In this document: one piece after another, positions 34,601-43,258 of the stretch
Position numbering within the stretch: position 1 is the first letter of the stretch
Layout: every line of letters begins with the position of its first letter
Assembly (NCBI GenBank): GCA_963971425.1
Contig: OZ020521.1
Span: 6,589,519-6,653,518 of the forward strand
From: Bryoerythrophyllum caledonicum
Taxonomy: Eukaryota > Streptophyta > Bryopsida > Pottiales > Pottiaceae
Length of the DNA stretch: 64,000 nt
Direction of reading: 5' to 3'
The notes under the pieces: model-generated
Databases searched by the model: none
What the model saw: only the letters and a program-made list of their open reading frames with translations
What the model was told of the DNA's origin: nothing
Made by a program: the position numbers and the translations under genes

Positions 34601-34878
34601 AACGGTATGCAAATTGCATGGACTCAATCTGGGAGCCATCTGGGGAGAGCCATAGTTGGGTAGAGAAAGATGCATGCATTTTTTCATGGGTAGACACACC
34701 GGAAAGAACCATGTCCGGGGCCAGCGGGTGCAGAAAGCGCAATGTATTTGGAGTGCAGGTTGAAAGCAGGATTCGCATTCTTCAGTCGGCAAAGGCTCAC
34801 ATCCTACAATATATTGCAATGCAAACCGAAGCTATCGATGACGACCGTTTGCAAGCAGCCCTAAATTCTATGGAGTAG
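31690..34878 (+). CDS. DUF7869-like, putative DDE-type transposase, intact
   Basis: An uninterrupted frame from MDIRTIQTPSIRPHIQRD (1,062-1,063 residues). An ATG 39 bases upstream (31651) is also in frame, but a TTTTTTCAG acceptor-like site lies between, so I prefer 31690. The first 250 residues are basic and serine-rich. A cysteine pair region VCNACYALGVGYSQRRFKQL follows, then FSKCYHCWEYKC. The core has VDGMDQNTTMVPRM, RIQADNCTRENKNIYMFAL and VGHTHEDIDQRFSCISNTL, conserved in DUF7869 proteins. Their acidic residues fit an RNase H-fold D,D,D/E catalytic set. Further on, a coiled region (FIAYKQRCIQRLQLEDKNRE) precedes a C-terminal module with YVGKVIEEGKNRWRLKIKVCW and SIWEPSGESHSWVEKD, like an SH3/BAH-type fold. 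It is the likely transposase of the surrounding 11.9-kb element. The DDE assignment is by motif only. Confidence 0.8.
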   Translation: MDIRTIQTPSIRPHIQRDNMHSNSSMGARLVRAARARQIQQRSVGIRTSELERTVELFSEKRDVVGLATREHAFKSGMELNGSKLFPFEVAVRIIRVDDALHWTGEIVGERLGMCVGLIIRWHRSLLRVVTVEPDITSVHGDIGSQIAPTEVMAPEFDFPELINTPGSTQRSRRSSHASNAEDENLPFSQPTPSNIQDLPHIDGFAYVRPARRPYSMQNRRRKDSREPSLIEAAPSKVSLRSVQIAMAQGGCKRNCLRDVPPRYLLDMRYIAWGNEFSVRSTWMRQMLVSFYTRTEGTRRDKFVTKLDGKEVCNACYALGVGYSQRRFKQLKDCLIYGRVTSIHGNTLSDPIRKSTRMSAAEACFKSFVDETGCPQPHRCIRRKSDNEVVPLILLPMNTTKFDVFNYVNEEVKSICNGETISMSSFRRMWRIKYPHVQVPPFSRFSKCYHCWEYKCAMEGTTNADARINRKELFMLHLRNQMEKRRHYWIFKRSCYISPELYMCIIVDGMDQNTTMVPRMRQTVKNIEHRFVKTHLCGALVHGIGLYCDVWFKAHHKHDSNQVVSTLLYMIGDVLRRRGFLPPTLRIQADNCTRENKNIYMFALCATLVGLRFFQEVELSFLIVGHTHEDIDQRFSCISNTLKRSDVDSLKEMMSLIERGTSPTKSFVSARLLENVWNWKLFITPHLLTGQDSLVGITFPHHMRFYMDNREGAREVRVQHKHYCKDPWGPEAGTKTLRSLPNRDERPSFAEVFAADERELKALDDFIAYKQRCIQRLQLEDKNREAKVEAERLKLYLAQFPHKDRSNEHRTTPFWPSEFSNTGPTGSASLDVMDGTSEENREINVVEQVVDMLPNAEARGYFGPRRGRPSNQAVRRAQQTERNCVEECAEEGTTYEGNHDPFPPFNPQSDIRCGQFVALSVDRAEIEGGVPFYVGKVIEEGKNRWRLKIKVCWYWPIIQRGVADGHGSSAQRYANCMDSIWEPSGESHSWVEKDACIFSWVDTPERTMSGASGCRKRNVFGVQVESRIRILQSAKAHILQYIAMQTEAIDDDRLQAALNSME

Positions 34879-35946
34879 ATAGTGTGCCTTTTTTAGAGTA
34901 TACTAGTTGTGTATGGTAATTGATATATAGTGTATGTGTAAAAGTAGTATATTCTAAGGGTGATGTAAGACGTTATGTCATTAATCCTTTAGAGTAAAGC
35001 TGTGTTTACTATTGGTGCTAAGTCCAATTGTTGAAGCATCTATATTTAGTTTTCACCATTGTATGCATTATGTACTATGTAGAATATCTTTTAATCAACT
35101 GCCAACCCTTGCAAAAAGTATGTTTTTTTGTAATTACGTCTGTTTATATACTACAATTCTTCAAATCTATCTTTGGAATATTGTGAAACTATATTAAATA
35201 CACATTTATCTAGTATTAACGAGGGGCCACCACAAATTAGTTGAAAATGCCAAAAAATCGCTTCCAATATGAACAACCATGATTATACATAATATTGTTG
35301 TAGAAGCTCAATTTTTTTTCCTTAGGAGAACATTTTTTTTCTTTGATTTTTTTTTTTTTTTTCAATTTTGCCACTTTTGTTCGAAATGGCCGCCGTTGTA
35401 TCCAAGTGCACTTTTAAATGGCCAAGTGCATAATTGCTTAATTGCGTGTTGAATGAGAATCCGAACGGTCAATAAGAAAGTTATCACCACATAATGTTGT
35501 GGAAAAAATAAAATGTAAAAAATATGATGTTTTCAAAGTTTTATGTAAAAATAAAATAAAAATTGGTACCTTGCCCGACAATGTGCAATAATGTCACAGC
35601 AGATTTGACTTGGATTTATATGCTTTTTCCACTAAGGACAAGAGATTTGTTTGACAATTTGAGAGGAAAAAATATTACTTGCTAGTATTGAAAATCTCAC
35701 ATTCAATAGAGTGTCCTAGCAAAAGTATTTGGAGTTGCCCGACGTGTCGCTCTCCTCACTTAAACTTCAAAACCACATAACCTTTCCATTTAATGTCCAA
35801 TTTAAAAAAAAAATTGGATTCACACAAAGCTTTTAGTATTGTCTATCTACATCAAAAATATCAAAGAAAATTCTTATAAAATTACACCGTAGGAACTTGC
35901 CCGAACATTCTTGAGCCCCCCGAGGGGACTTTTGGAAATTTAGGGG

Positions 35947-36110
35947 TTGATTGGCACCTCAATTCCAAAACTGACCCAAACATATGGCACGGTGATTTTC
36001 AAAAAATGGATGGATGAAGCCTGGAAATTATGTTTGTTGGCAAGAAATTAAGAATGAAAGATTTTGTTTACAGTTCATTTTGTCGATGCTTAGTTGCACA
36101 AATTTTGCAC
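35947..36110. repeat. Right arm of the inverted duplication, continuation
   Basis: TTGATTGGCACCTCAATTCC and following bases to about 36110 match the reverse complement of the left arm from about 11050 to 10900, including ATTATGTTTGTTGGCAAGAA. This shows that the MITE and large transposon interrupted a once continuous arm. Confidence 0.8.
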
Positions 36111-36345
36111 TTAGTCTTTACAAGTTTAAGTCCCAAACCTCCTTTTGAAAGCGTATTTCTAGAACAAATTTTCATTGGCCTTCAATGTCAAATTGGGGAC
36201 TCCACGCAGCTCCACAAGATTTGCTAGAAGTTTCTAATGACATTGGGATTTCTCATGCATATAGAGAATATTACATTTTTTTTGAAGATGTCAAAGAAAT
36301 TATGATCTTTAGTGTAAAAAAGCATATTATCCCAACTTTGAAAGG
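36110..36345. repeat. TTAA MITE internal fragment (inverted)
   Basis: CCTTCAATGTCAAATTGGGG to TATCCCAACTTTG matches 15865-16020 of the inverted copy there. No ends are present. Confidence 0.7.
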
Positions 36346-36472
36346 TCACATACTTTGCACATGTCTTGATAGAAAAAACCCAAAAATCGCGGAACACCAA
36401 TCAACCATCGCATCGGTTTATCCACCACATGTATGGCAAGAGGGTATTGTTTGGCCTTGTGTTGCATGGCAA

Positions 36473-36496
36473 GAGGGGTCGAGGCCTCGACCCCTC
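36473..36496. repeat. Perfect 24-bp palindrome
   Basis: GAGGGGTCGAGG followed directly by CCTCGACCCCTC, self-complementary with no spacer, in AT-rich DNA. It could be a protein-binding site, a transposon end joint or a cruciform-forming repeat. Confidence 0.85.
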
Positions 36497-36519
36497 CTCT
36501 TTGTTGCATTGAGTTTTCT

Positions 36520-37431
36520 TAACAAACTCACACCAAAACCGCATAAAAATGTAGACTATGTTGTAGGGTGTAAAGGCAATAATCTTGGTCTTTTCTAAAG
36601 TTTTGACCGTAGGATCTTGAACACGTCTCAGTCATTAACATGCCTACAAAATTTCACAAACTTTGACCGTACGGATCGGAAGATTATAGTGTTTGAAATG
36701 TAGGAAGATGTCATTTTCTTTACTCCTTTGAGAGGTTCAGCTGACTTTGACATCACTTGATGTGAAGTTTTTGCACTATAAAATATGTTAATCTATTACA
36801 ATCATGTTGAACATGCAATCAAATCCTTGTTCACAAAATTTTAGAGGTTGGGGAGAGTTGTAGCATTTTCAAAAAATTGTGCAAGGAGTGGAGGTTCAAA
36901 AACTATCAATTCACGTTTTATTTTTTGTGAACCTAATATGTTCTAGAATGAGAATCCGAATGGTCAATGGAAAGGTTTACACCACACAATGCCGTGGAGA
37001 AAATATAAAGTAAAAATATGAAGATCACTAAGTTTTATGTGGAAAAGAAGAAGATTTTTTGGTACTTAGACCGACAATGTGCGACAATGTGTGAAAATGT
37101 ATGACTTGGATTTATATGCTATTTTTCACTAAAGACAAGAGATTTTTCTTGACAATATGAAAGGAAATAATATTATTTGTCGTTGTTGAAAATATCACCT
37201 TCAATAGAGTGTCTTAGCAAAAGTTTTTGGAGTTGCCCTACGGGCCCGCTCTCCCCATTTGAACTTCAAAACCGTATAATTTTTTATTAAATGTGGGATT
37301 GAGGAATAACTTGGACTCACACAAAGCTTTTAGTAATGTCCATCTACAATATTTTTTTGAAAAAGAATGCTAGAGATTGACACAAGAGGAACTTGTCCGG
37401 TCCTTCAAGGTTAATCTTGGTAATTTAGGGG
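36520..37431. mobile_element. piggyBac-like TTAA MITE, left end damaged
   Basis: The forward copy is readable from ACACCAAAACCGCATAAAAA through GACCGTACGGATCGGAAGAT to GGTAATTTAGGGG, followed by TCAA. The left TTAA and CCCCTAAAGG end are not recognisable. Confidence 0.78.
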
Positions 37432-37466
37432 TCAAGGGTAGTCTGACAGCGAATTAGCCAAGTTGT

Positions 37467-38025
37467 GTGCGAGGCACGACAATGGGAGAAGGCCATCCCT
37501 TGTCAATTGCAGCTCGTGTTCTTTGTGCTGGGAGGGCTCCATCAACTCAACGGTTCAAAGCGTCATCATCGTCTGAAATGGATGCGGAGCATCGGGTGAT
37601 GCTATTGGGGGAGACAAAGGAGCATGTGGGTTGTGGCATTATAATGGTAGAAATAAAGTCGGGTATGATATTGGAGGGTGAGACTCTATTTCCATCGAAG
37701 GTATTGGCCGAGAGCGAAGGCAGGAAGTAGGGATGAAGAAGGAGAATGGCATCAACGATACAACAATTGTCTTCATGCAATTTGGGAGCCTTTGTACGAA
37801 ATGTCTGATTGGGTACCCATTGAAACATGTTGGATATCGTGGATGCATACAACCAAAAGTACCAAGAAGGAAAAGGTCGTGGAGTCTCACTGTAGTGTAC
37901 ATGGCGTACGGACAAAGGAAGGGATTCGTATACCGGAACCTATGAGAGCACATCTGTTGGACCTCATGGCACGGCAGGATGAAGAAGTGGAGAATGACCT
38001 TATAGCCAATCAGGTGGCGTGCTGA
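37467..38025 (+). pseudogene. Internally deleted relative of the DUF7869-like gene
   Basis: The first frame (37467-37730) contains ARVLCAGRAPSTQRFKASSS and IKSGMILEGETLFPSKVL, matching the N-terminal region of the intact protein (RARQIQQRS.., FKSGMELNGSKLFPFEVA). The second frame (37678-38025) has RYNNCLHAIWEPLYEMSDWV and IETCWISWMHT, matching its C-terminal module (RYANCMDSIWEPSGESHSWV, DACIFSWVDT). The whole middle, about 800 residues including the DDE-like core, is missing. This is the structure of a non-autonomous deletion derivative and supports the mobile nature of the gene. Confidence 0.75.
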
Positions 38026-38160
38026 AGATGCAGTTATAAATTTTTATGAAAAGGTGTAGCTTATACTTGTATATTTACTACATCATCCGTTGTATATAGT
38101 ATATTGTTACATACCGATATGTGCATATTTGAAAATATATACATATCTATAATTTGTAGA

Positions 38161-38190
38161 CATCCATATATATATATATATATATATAAA
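38161..38190. repeat. (TA)n microsatellite
   Basis: About 24 bases of uninterrupted TA repeat within AT-rich DNA that otherwise shows no gene (38026-38600). Confidence 0.9.
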
Positions 38191-38608
38191 TAATTATACA
38201 TAGAAAAATAGAGAAGAAAATAGTATTTAGAAGGATATAAAAAATGGTATGCAGACGAGAATTTATGTATATAAGGAAATAGAAATCTACGTATCATATA
38301 CAAGACAAAATCTAGCGATGTTTAGTTCTTGATCGTGGATTTATTTTAGTTTTAGGAAGAGTAGATCAAAGTTGTAATTTTTTTTAAGTATGCAATGATA
38401 TAATATAAAAAATGACATGAAAGTGGTTGCATAAGTTGCAAGATGTATGGAGAACAATTGAAAAAAGTGATGTTGTGTCTTACCTTAAATTAAACAATGG
38501 CTTTTATGTATGTGGTTAACGATGTCCTATATCTCCGCACTCCCAAAAAAAATCATTGTTACATTGATTTGGATGAGTGAACCATATGCAGCGAAGGAGT
38601 GAAGTAAA

Positions 38609-38880
38609 ATTGACCAAGTGCATATTTAGCAAATTCCATGTTAAACGTAGAGTTCTTTGTATTTTTCAATTTTTATTTTCTTTGACAACATGTGGTAAAA
38701 ACCTTATTAATGACTGATTGGATTATCATTTTAGAACATATTAAGCTCGAAATTTTAAAAAAATGTGAATTGGCAGATTTTTGAACTTCCACTCTTTACA
38801 CACTTGTTTTGAATATGCTACACCCCTTCTGTACCTCTAAAAATTAGTGCACAAGGAACTAACGTTGTCGTGAAGGAATT
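38609..38880. repeat. TIR-like sequence of the large transposon followed by a MITE fragment
   Basis: TGACCAAGTGCATATTTAGC at 38609 resembles the right terminal repeat of the 11.9-kb transposon (TGGCCAAGTGCATAATTGC). It is followed from 38637 by an inverted internal fragment of the TTAA MITE (CCTTATTAATGACTGATTGG). This repeats the transposon-end-next-to-MITE arrangement seen at 35443 and may be the right border of the deletion derivative. No matching left end was found. Confidence 0.5.
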
Positions 38881-38989
38881 AGGTACATGATGTAAAAATA
38901 TGAAGCAATAAAGAAAAAAATGGGGATATTGAATGATGGGGGCCATGGTGGAGATATGACTAGCAGTTTCATCTTCAATTATGCGGTCA

Positions 38990-39215
38990 TACTTCATCGA
39001 GGCGAGAACCCTATTTTGGAGGTTATTTCCTGCGTCATGTTACTAGCTCAGGGATTATGAGCGTTTATCAACCGGCTGTCTTACTACTGAAACTTTTTAG
39101 TAGTCCCCGGACCACGAGTCGCACCAATTGTTCAGGTGAATTGTGGGATTTGAACTCTGAATCAACACGGTGCAACGAAATTGCTCAGCGAGCCTACTGA
39201 ACCGCGGTCGTTGTG
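38990..39215 (-). mobile_element. Possible tRNA-derived SINE
   Basis: Read on the minus strand, GACCGCGGTTCAGTAGGCTC is followed about 45 bases later by CAGAGTTCAAATCCC. This resembles tRNA D-arm and T-arm promoter boxes (A box-like and a good B box). An unrelated body of about 120 bp follows. No terminal A- or T-rich tail or duplication was confirmed. Confidence 0.4.
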
Positions 39216-39479
39216 TGCAAATAGTCTTCAAACCATTCTTATACTATTGCTATCGGCAATGTGTTAAGAAACTATCAAATATATTTGATAATATGTTTAT
39301 AGGTTTGAAGTATGTTACATAGTAGGCAAATAGTTATCGAGTTGATAAAGAAAACTTCTTTCGTTTAATTTATTTAAGTTGGTTATGGACTTTAGATTAT
39401 TTTGGACCAAAATGTACAATACTGAATCTTTAGAGAACGTTTCCGACCTAAAGATTTAGAATTCAGACAAATGGTTGTT

Positions 39480-39935
39480 TTTAGAGAGATAAAAGAAAGT
39501 ATAAAGAGGATAATGTAAAGGATTGAATGACAAGGCAAGGGATGTGGCAAAGGATAAAAGATGTGACAATGGATAAGAAATAAGGGAGTGAAGGAGGTGG
39601 CAAAGGATGACAAGAGGTGGCAAGGGATGGGGTAAGGATGGCAATTGGATGAATGTTGTCTTCCCACTGGCCATTGGTCTTGTCCAATGAGATGTAAGGG
39701 GCTGGGCGAGGCTACTTCAGGGTTTTGGGAGACTTTGAAGAGATAATTAAAAGAGAAGAAGCCATCGTTGCAAAATTTAGGTTATGGGTTACAATTTTGG
39801 CACAAAAACATAGGATTTGAAGTTGAGGTGAAGGAGTTACAAGCGATTGAAGTTTGGGTGTGATTTGGAGAGCCACTGCCACTTTATTGAGTATCCTAGG
39901 AGTTTTGGGAGAGTTGCGGGAGATCAAGAAAAACG
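39480..39935. repeat. Purine-rich degenerate repeat
   Basis: From 39530 to 39640 GGCAAGGGATG and GGCAAAGGATG recur irregularly. The long opposite-strand frames here are low-complexity by-products, not genes. Confidence 0.5.
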
Positions 39936-40022
39936 ATAAAAAAATGTTTTCAAGTACTACATACTACGCGGAAGAATTGAAGGATTTGGAGTTTTTATGA
40001 AGGAGTTATTAGGAGTTAAATA

Positions 40023-40023
40023 G

Positions 40024-40057
<34 letters not shown>
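40023..40057. repeat. (AT)n microsatellite
   Basis: About 30 bases of AT repeat. The surrounding 39935-40640 stretch holds no recognisable gene; a shorter AT run lies near 40530. Confidence 0.9.
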
Positions 40058-40058
<1 letters not shown>

Positions 40059-40639
40059 AAGGCTGTAAGTATATCACTTTGATGTTGGTGATGGCTTTGG
40101 GCATATCTTTGGTTTCTCGATGACCTTTTGGCTAAGATTTTTTATGTAGGTGGTTTATTATGCTGAAAAGTTATACATCAAGTTTCGTGGCGTTTGGAGA
40201 TTTTTCTTGGAAATTATGAAGACTTGAGTGCTTGGATGTTTATAAACAAGGATTTTAAGAGGTTGTGAGTATTTTGGCAATATCTCAGGATCTGTGAGGA
40301 ATTTATAGTTGAGATTTTGCATACTAGTTATTAATAGTGCATCAGTTCTATTGGTGAAGTCTAAATTTATTAAGATGGTTAAATCATGAGATACAAGCTC
40401 TTAGAATTTGGGTTGGTTTCCCTTTTCAAGGCTTGTGAAACTTACTTAGTTTTCTTAGATTGTTGGACTTATTTGTCCTATAAGGACTTATGTATTAAAG
40501 TGATTGTCTCTTAAAAAAGACAAAACATATATATATATATTTGGAGTTTCACTTATCAAGAACTTGATTGAGTAAAAGTGGCAGTCAGAAATCCAGTATT
40601 TTCTTGGGACACAAACTCTTTACCACGACAATGTTGTGT

Positions 40640-40830
40640 TTAGCACAGTAGTAACCGATTTAGACCTTGTGTAGTCCAAAAATATGACACCAAGTGAGGT
40701 CATGTCTCCTGATTCACTCTACGTTGGAAAGAGTCTGAATCAATTTCTTGACTTCAAATGATATAATCTTCGTGTCCGTACAATAAGTTGTAGCAAAAAA
40801 ATTCGTAAGTCTTGCTACTTCTACTACTAT
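40640..40830. repeat. TTAA MITE internal fragment (inverted)
   Basis: CCGATTTAGACCTTGTGTAG to GTAGCAAAAAAATTCGTAAG matches the interior of the inverted copies, as at 16335-16495. Confidence 0.65.
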
Positions 40831-41034
40831 TACTCAAGGTTGTCATAAAAGTCGGATATATACTAAATCCGGCGGACTAGAGTCACCAGACGGACGAATA
40901 AGCGGATGGACCGGCCAGTCCACTAGAAATAACAGACCAATTTCTCTTTCACAAACTACCAAAAGTAAAAAGGATATGATGACATGGAAAACTGCATCAT
41001 GACAAAGAAATCTACATGTGTACGGGGGCACAAG

Positions 41035-41220
41035 TGCTGGCCCCTGGAAGGGGGGCGCAAGCGTCTAGTCAAGGAGGCGTGAGCATCTCGGAGGAAGTTC
41101 GCGAGTGTCTGGGAGGGGTGACGCAAATGTCTAGGAGAGGGGATGCGAGTGTATGAGAGGGGGTGCCAGTGTCTGAGAGGGGGGCGCGAGCGCCTGGAGA
41201 GGGGCGGGCGCGTCTGCACA
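41035..41220. repeat. GC-rich minisatellite, unit about 22-25 bp
   Basis: Seven or so variants of GCGCGAGCGTCTGGGAGGGG in tandem (for example GCGCAAGCGTCTAGT, ATGCGAGTGTATGAG, GCGCGAGCGCCTGGAG). Confidence 0.75.
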
Positions 41221-41699
41221 TTTGGAGGCTTTCAAGTTTCAAAATTGTTCTTCCAAGTTAATATTTTTTTTTGTCAAGGGTGGTTAAAAAATTAGAGATC
41301 ACTGTAGTGACAAGTGTACAATTTGCATTCACTCAATGAAATACTCGTCATTCATGGAGTGTAAAATATGCCAGATAATTGTGAAGCAAAAAATATGTCA
41401 TTCAATTTAAAACCAAAGATTTACAAAACCGTAGTGGCAATTGACCTCCTGCTATTGTACTGTACAAGATCACCAATAACACGCACACTTTTCTTATTGA
41501 AACACGTAGCCAAAGTCCACCTTAAAAGTATACTTCCAAATTTTCTCTTTATCCAACATCACTGGAAGTAATATGGCACCAAGAAACACGAAACCACAAC
41601 ACACTCAATACCCAACTCTCCCAAAAACTTCTAAAAAAACTCATCTCAAAAAATATTCTTGAATTAAAACAAATCACTTTACCAGACGGCACACATATC

Positions 41700-43258
41700 A
41701 TGAACAATGAAGATTTTAAAACCTTCCACTTCACCCCATTCAAACTAATCAAAAGTGCCCTAAACGTTGCCAAACAACTTTTCTGCCAACCAACATGCCC
41801 CACCACATGCAATACCCCCTGCAACATACATCCATACTCATACCCACTCCAGGATCCATTCATCACCAACAACAACATCATTCCAAGAAACACCCCCCCA
41901 CCAATCCATCCTCCCAACCCCTCACATCCATACCATCCCCGCCCTCCAATATACATCCCCAAAAATTCCACCACCTACCCCATTAATAGCATCATATATC
42001 ATGAACATATACAACACAAAGATACTAACAATATACAATACACCTACACAAGGTATTTATGTCAATGGCAACACAACAACCATACATTCAACAAAGGGCT
42101 TCCTCAAAGAAACCTTTTCCCACAACACGACCATAACACCTCCACATACAACACTGAAAAATTAAAAAAATATTATCAAAGAATCCAAAATAAAATCTTC
42201 TCGGAAATCATTCAAGCCCACCACCCCCAAGAACAATCTCAAGACTCAAGATCCGTAACTCCACCCATAATTATCCCACTTCTAAACATCTATACAACGA
42301 AATGTAATCTCGAAAATGAAATTCTCACACTCTTGAACACAATTAAAATAGATAAAAACCAAGCACACCTACATGAAGAAAATGGCCGACATTTATTCAC
42401 CATTCCTACTGCTAGACTCCAATGGCTATGGAATCAATATACTATGAAACTACAAACTCCCACAAACATCGAGCCAACAACCCAATCATTTGAAACCGAA
42501 TTAATTTGGCTATACCAAAGATATAAACACCGAATCCCAAAAAATAATCCCCTCAAAAACACACAATATACAATACCCACACCCATTTTAAACTCATTAA
42601 TCACATTCTTTAACATTGAACAATCATACTTCTCTTCCTCCATAACATGCCCCACTAGACTCAAAAAAATTTACTCCCCCTTTGAAAGAGATAAAATATT
42701 TGCTCCTTGGGAAAGACCTTTGATTACAAATGGACCGGTAATGGCATCGCTCACCCGCACAATGAGGAGGAAACACAACAAGCTCTACATTGGGCCCGCC
42801 TTGCTGCTAAAAATGACCCACACCACACATCTACACTCATCATCACACCAGACAAAAATTGGTACCAAAACTTTAACCAAGAGTCAAGTCCATTTGTAGA
42901 CTCCCATATCATTGCAATATTTGAAGGAGACTCAATCCCATACAAAGAACCTATTATTCCATCTGAACTAAAAAAGCCTTGGATCGAACCATCTACATTA
43001 CAAATAATATGTATAATGTGTCCACCACCAAAATCAGACCCTTGGCACCTTAGAACAACTAGACGAGCTTACCTCTATAGCAAAAACTCTAAACATACAC
43101 CGGATATTCACAAATATGGCCCCACCGACACCTATACAAACACCCATCAACAAAAACAAAAAATGGACAAAACTAAACTACAACAACAATACACTAGATT
43201 ACCTCTTAACACTACCACCCCTCCCGGACTACCAAACTACCACCGCACCAAAATTTAA
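41700..43258 (+). pseudogene. LINE ORF2 linker between RT and RNase H (truncated copy)
   Basis: Frame 41700-42899 shows KLIKSALNVAKQLFCQPTCP, a proline/histidine-rich stretch, then LCQWQHNNHTF, LPQRNLFP, ARLQWLWNQYTMKL and YSPFERDKIFAPWE, all with counterparts in the longer copy. After a frameshift near 42700 it continues as KTFDYKWTGNGIAHPHNEEE and ARLAAKNDPHH. No enzymatic motif is known in this linker. Confidence 0.75.

Larger units (their letters stand above)
23566..35443. mobile_element. Candidate two-gene DNA transposon (11.9 kb) with 25-bp TIRs
   Basis: The 25-bp ends are perfect inverted repeats beginning AATTAAGCAATTATGCACTT (23566-23590 and complement of 35419-35443), followed by subterminal GTGCACTTGG-type motifs. 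The flanking MITE sequence shows a diverged short duplication (GTTTTAGA and GTGTTGA). Inside are two long genes reading away from each other: a minus-strand frame of about 1,320 codons (28121-24156) and a plus-strand DUF7869-like gene (31690-34878). Later passengers are TTAA MITE copies (about 28190-28869 and 30517-31467), and there is an assembly gap. The DUF7869 protein has a DDE-like set of acidic motifs and is the probable transposase. I cannot assign a named superfamily. Confidence 0.75.
23120..35946. mobile_element. TTAA MITE split by an 11.9-kb transposon
   Basis: The MITE begins after TTAA (23116-23119) and ends with TTTAGGGG before TTGA (35947-35950). Its left part is 23120-23565 (446 bp) and its right part 35444-35946 (503 bp). 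Their sum, 949 bp, equals the length of complete copies (924-951 bp). Outside it, the duplicated arm continues without loss: TTGATTGGCACCTCAATTCC at 35947 matches the left arm. So everything between 23566 and 35443 is inserted material. Confidence 0.88.

Noticed and set aside
31806..34819. Minus-strand frames over the DUF7869-like gene
   Set aside because: They are shadows of a 1,062-codon coding frame and lack recognisable features.
39392..39687. Proline/histidine/serine-rich minus-strand proteins
   Set aside because: They arise from a purine-rich degenerate repeat on the opposite strand.
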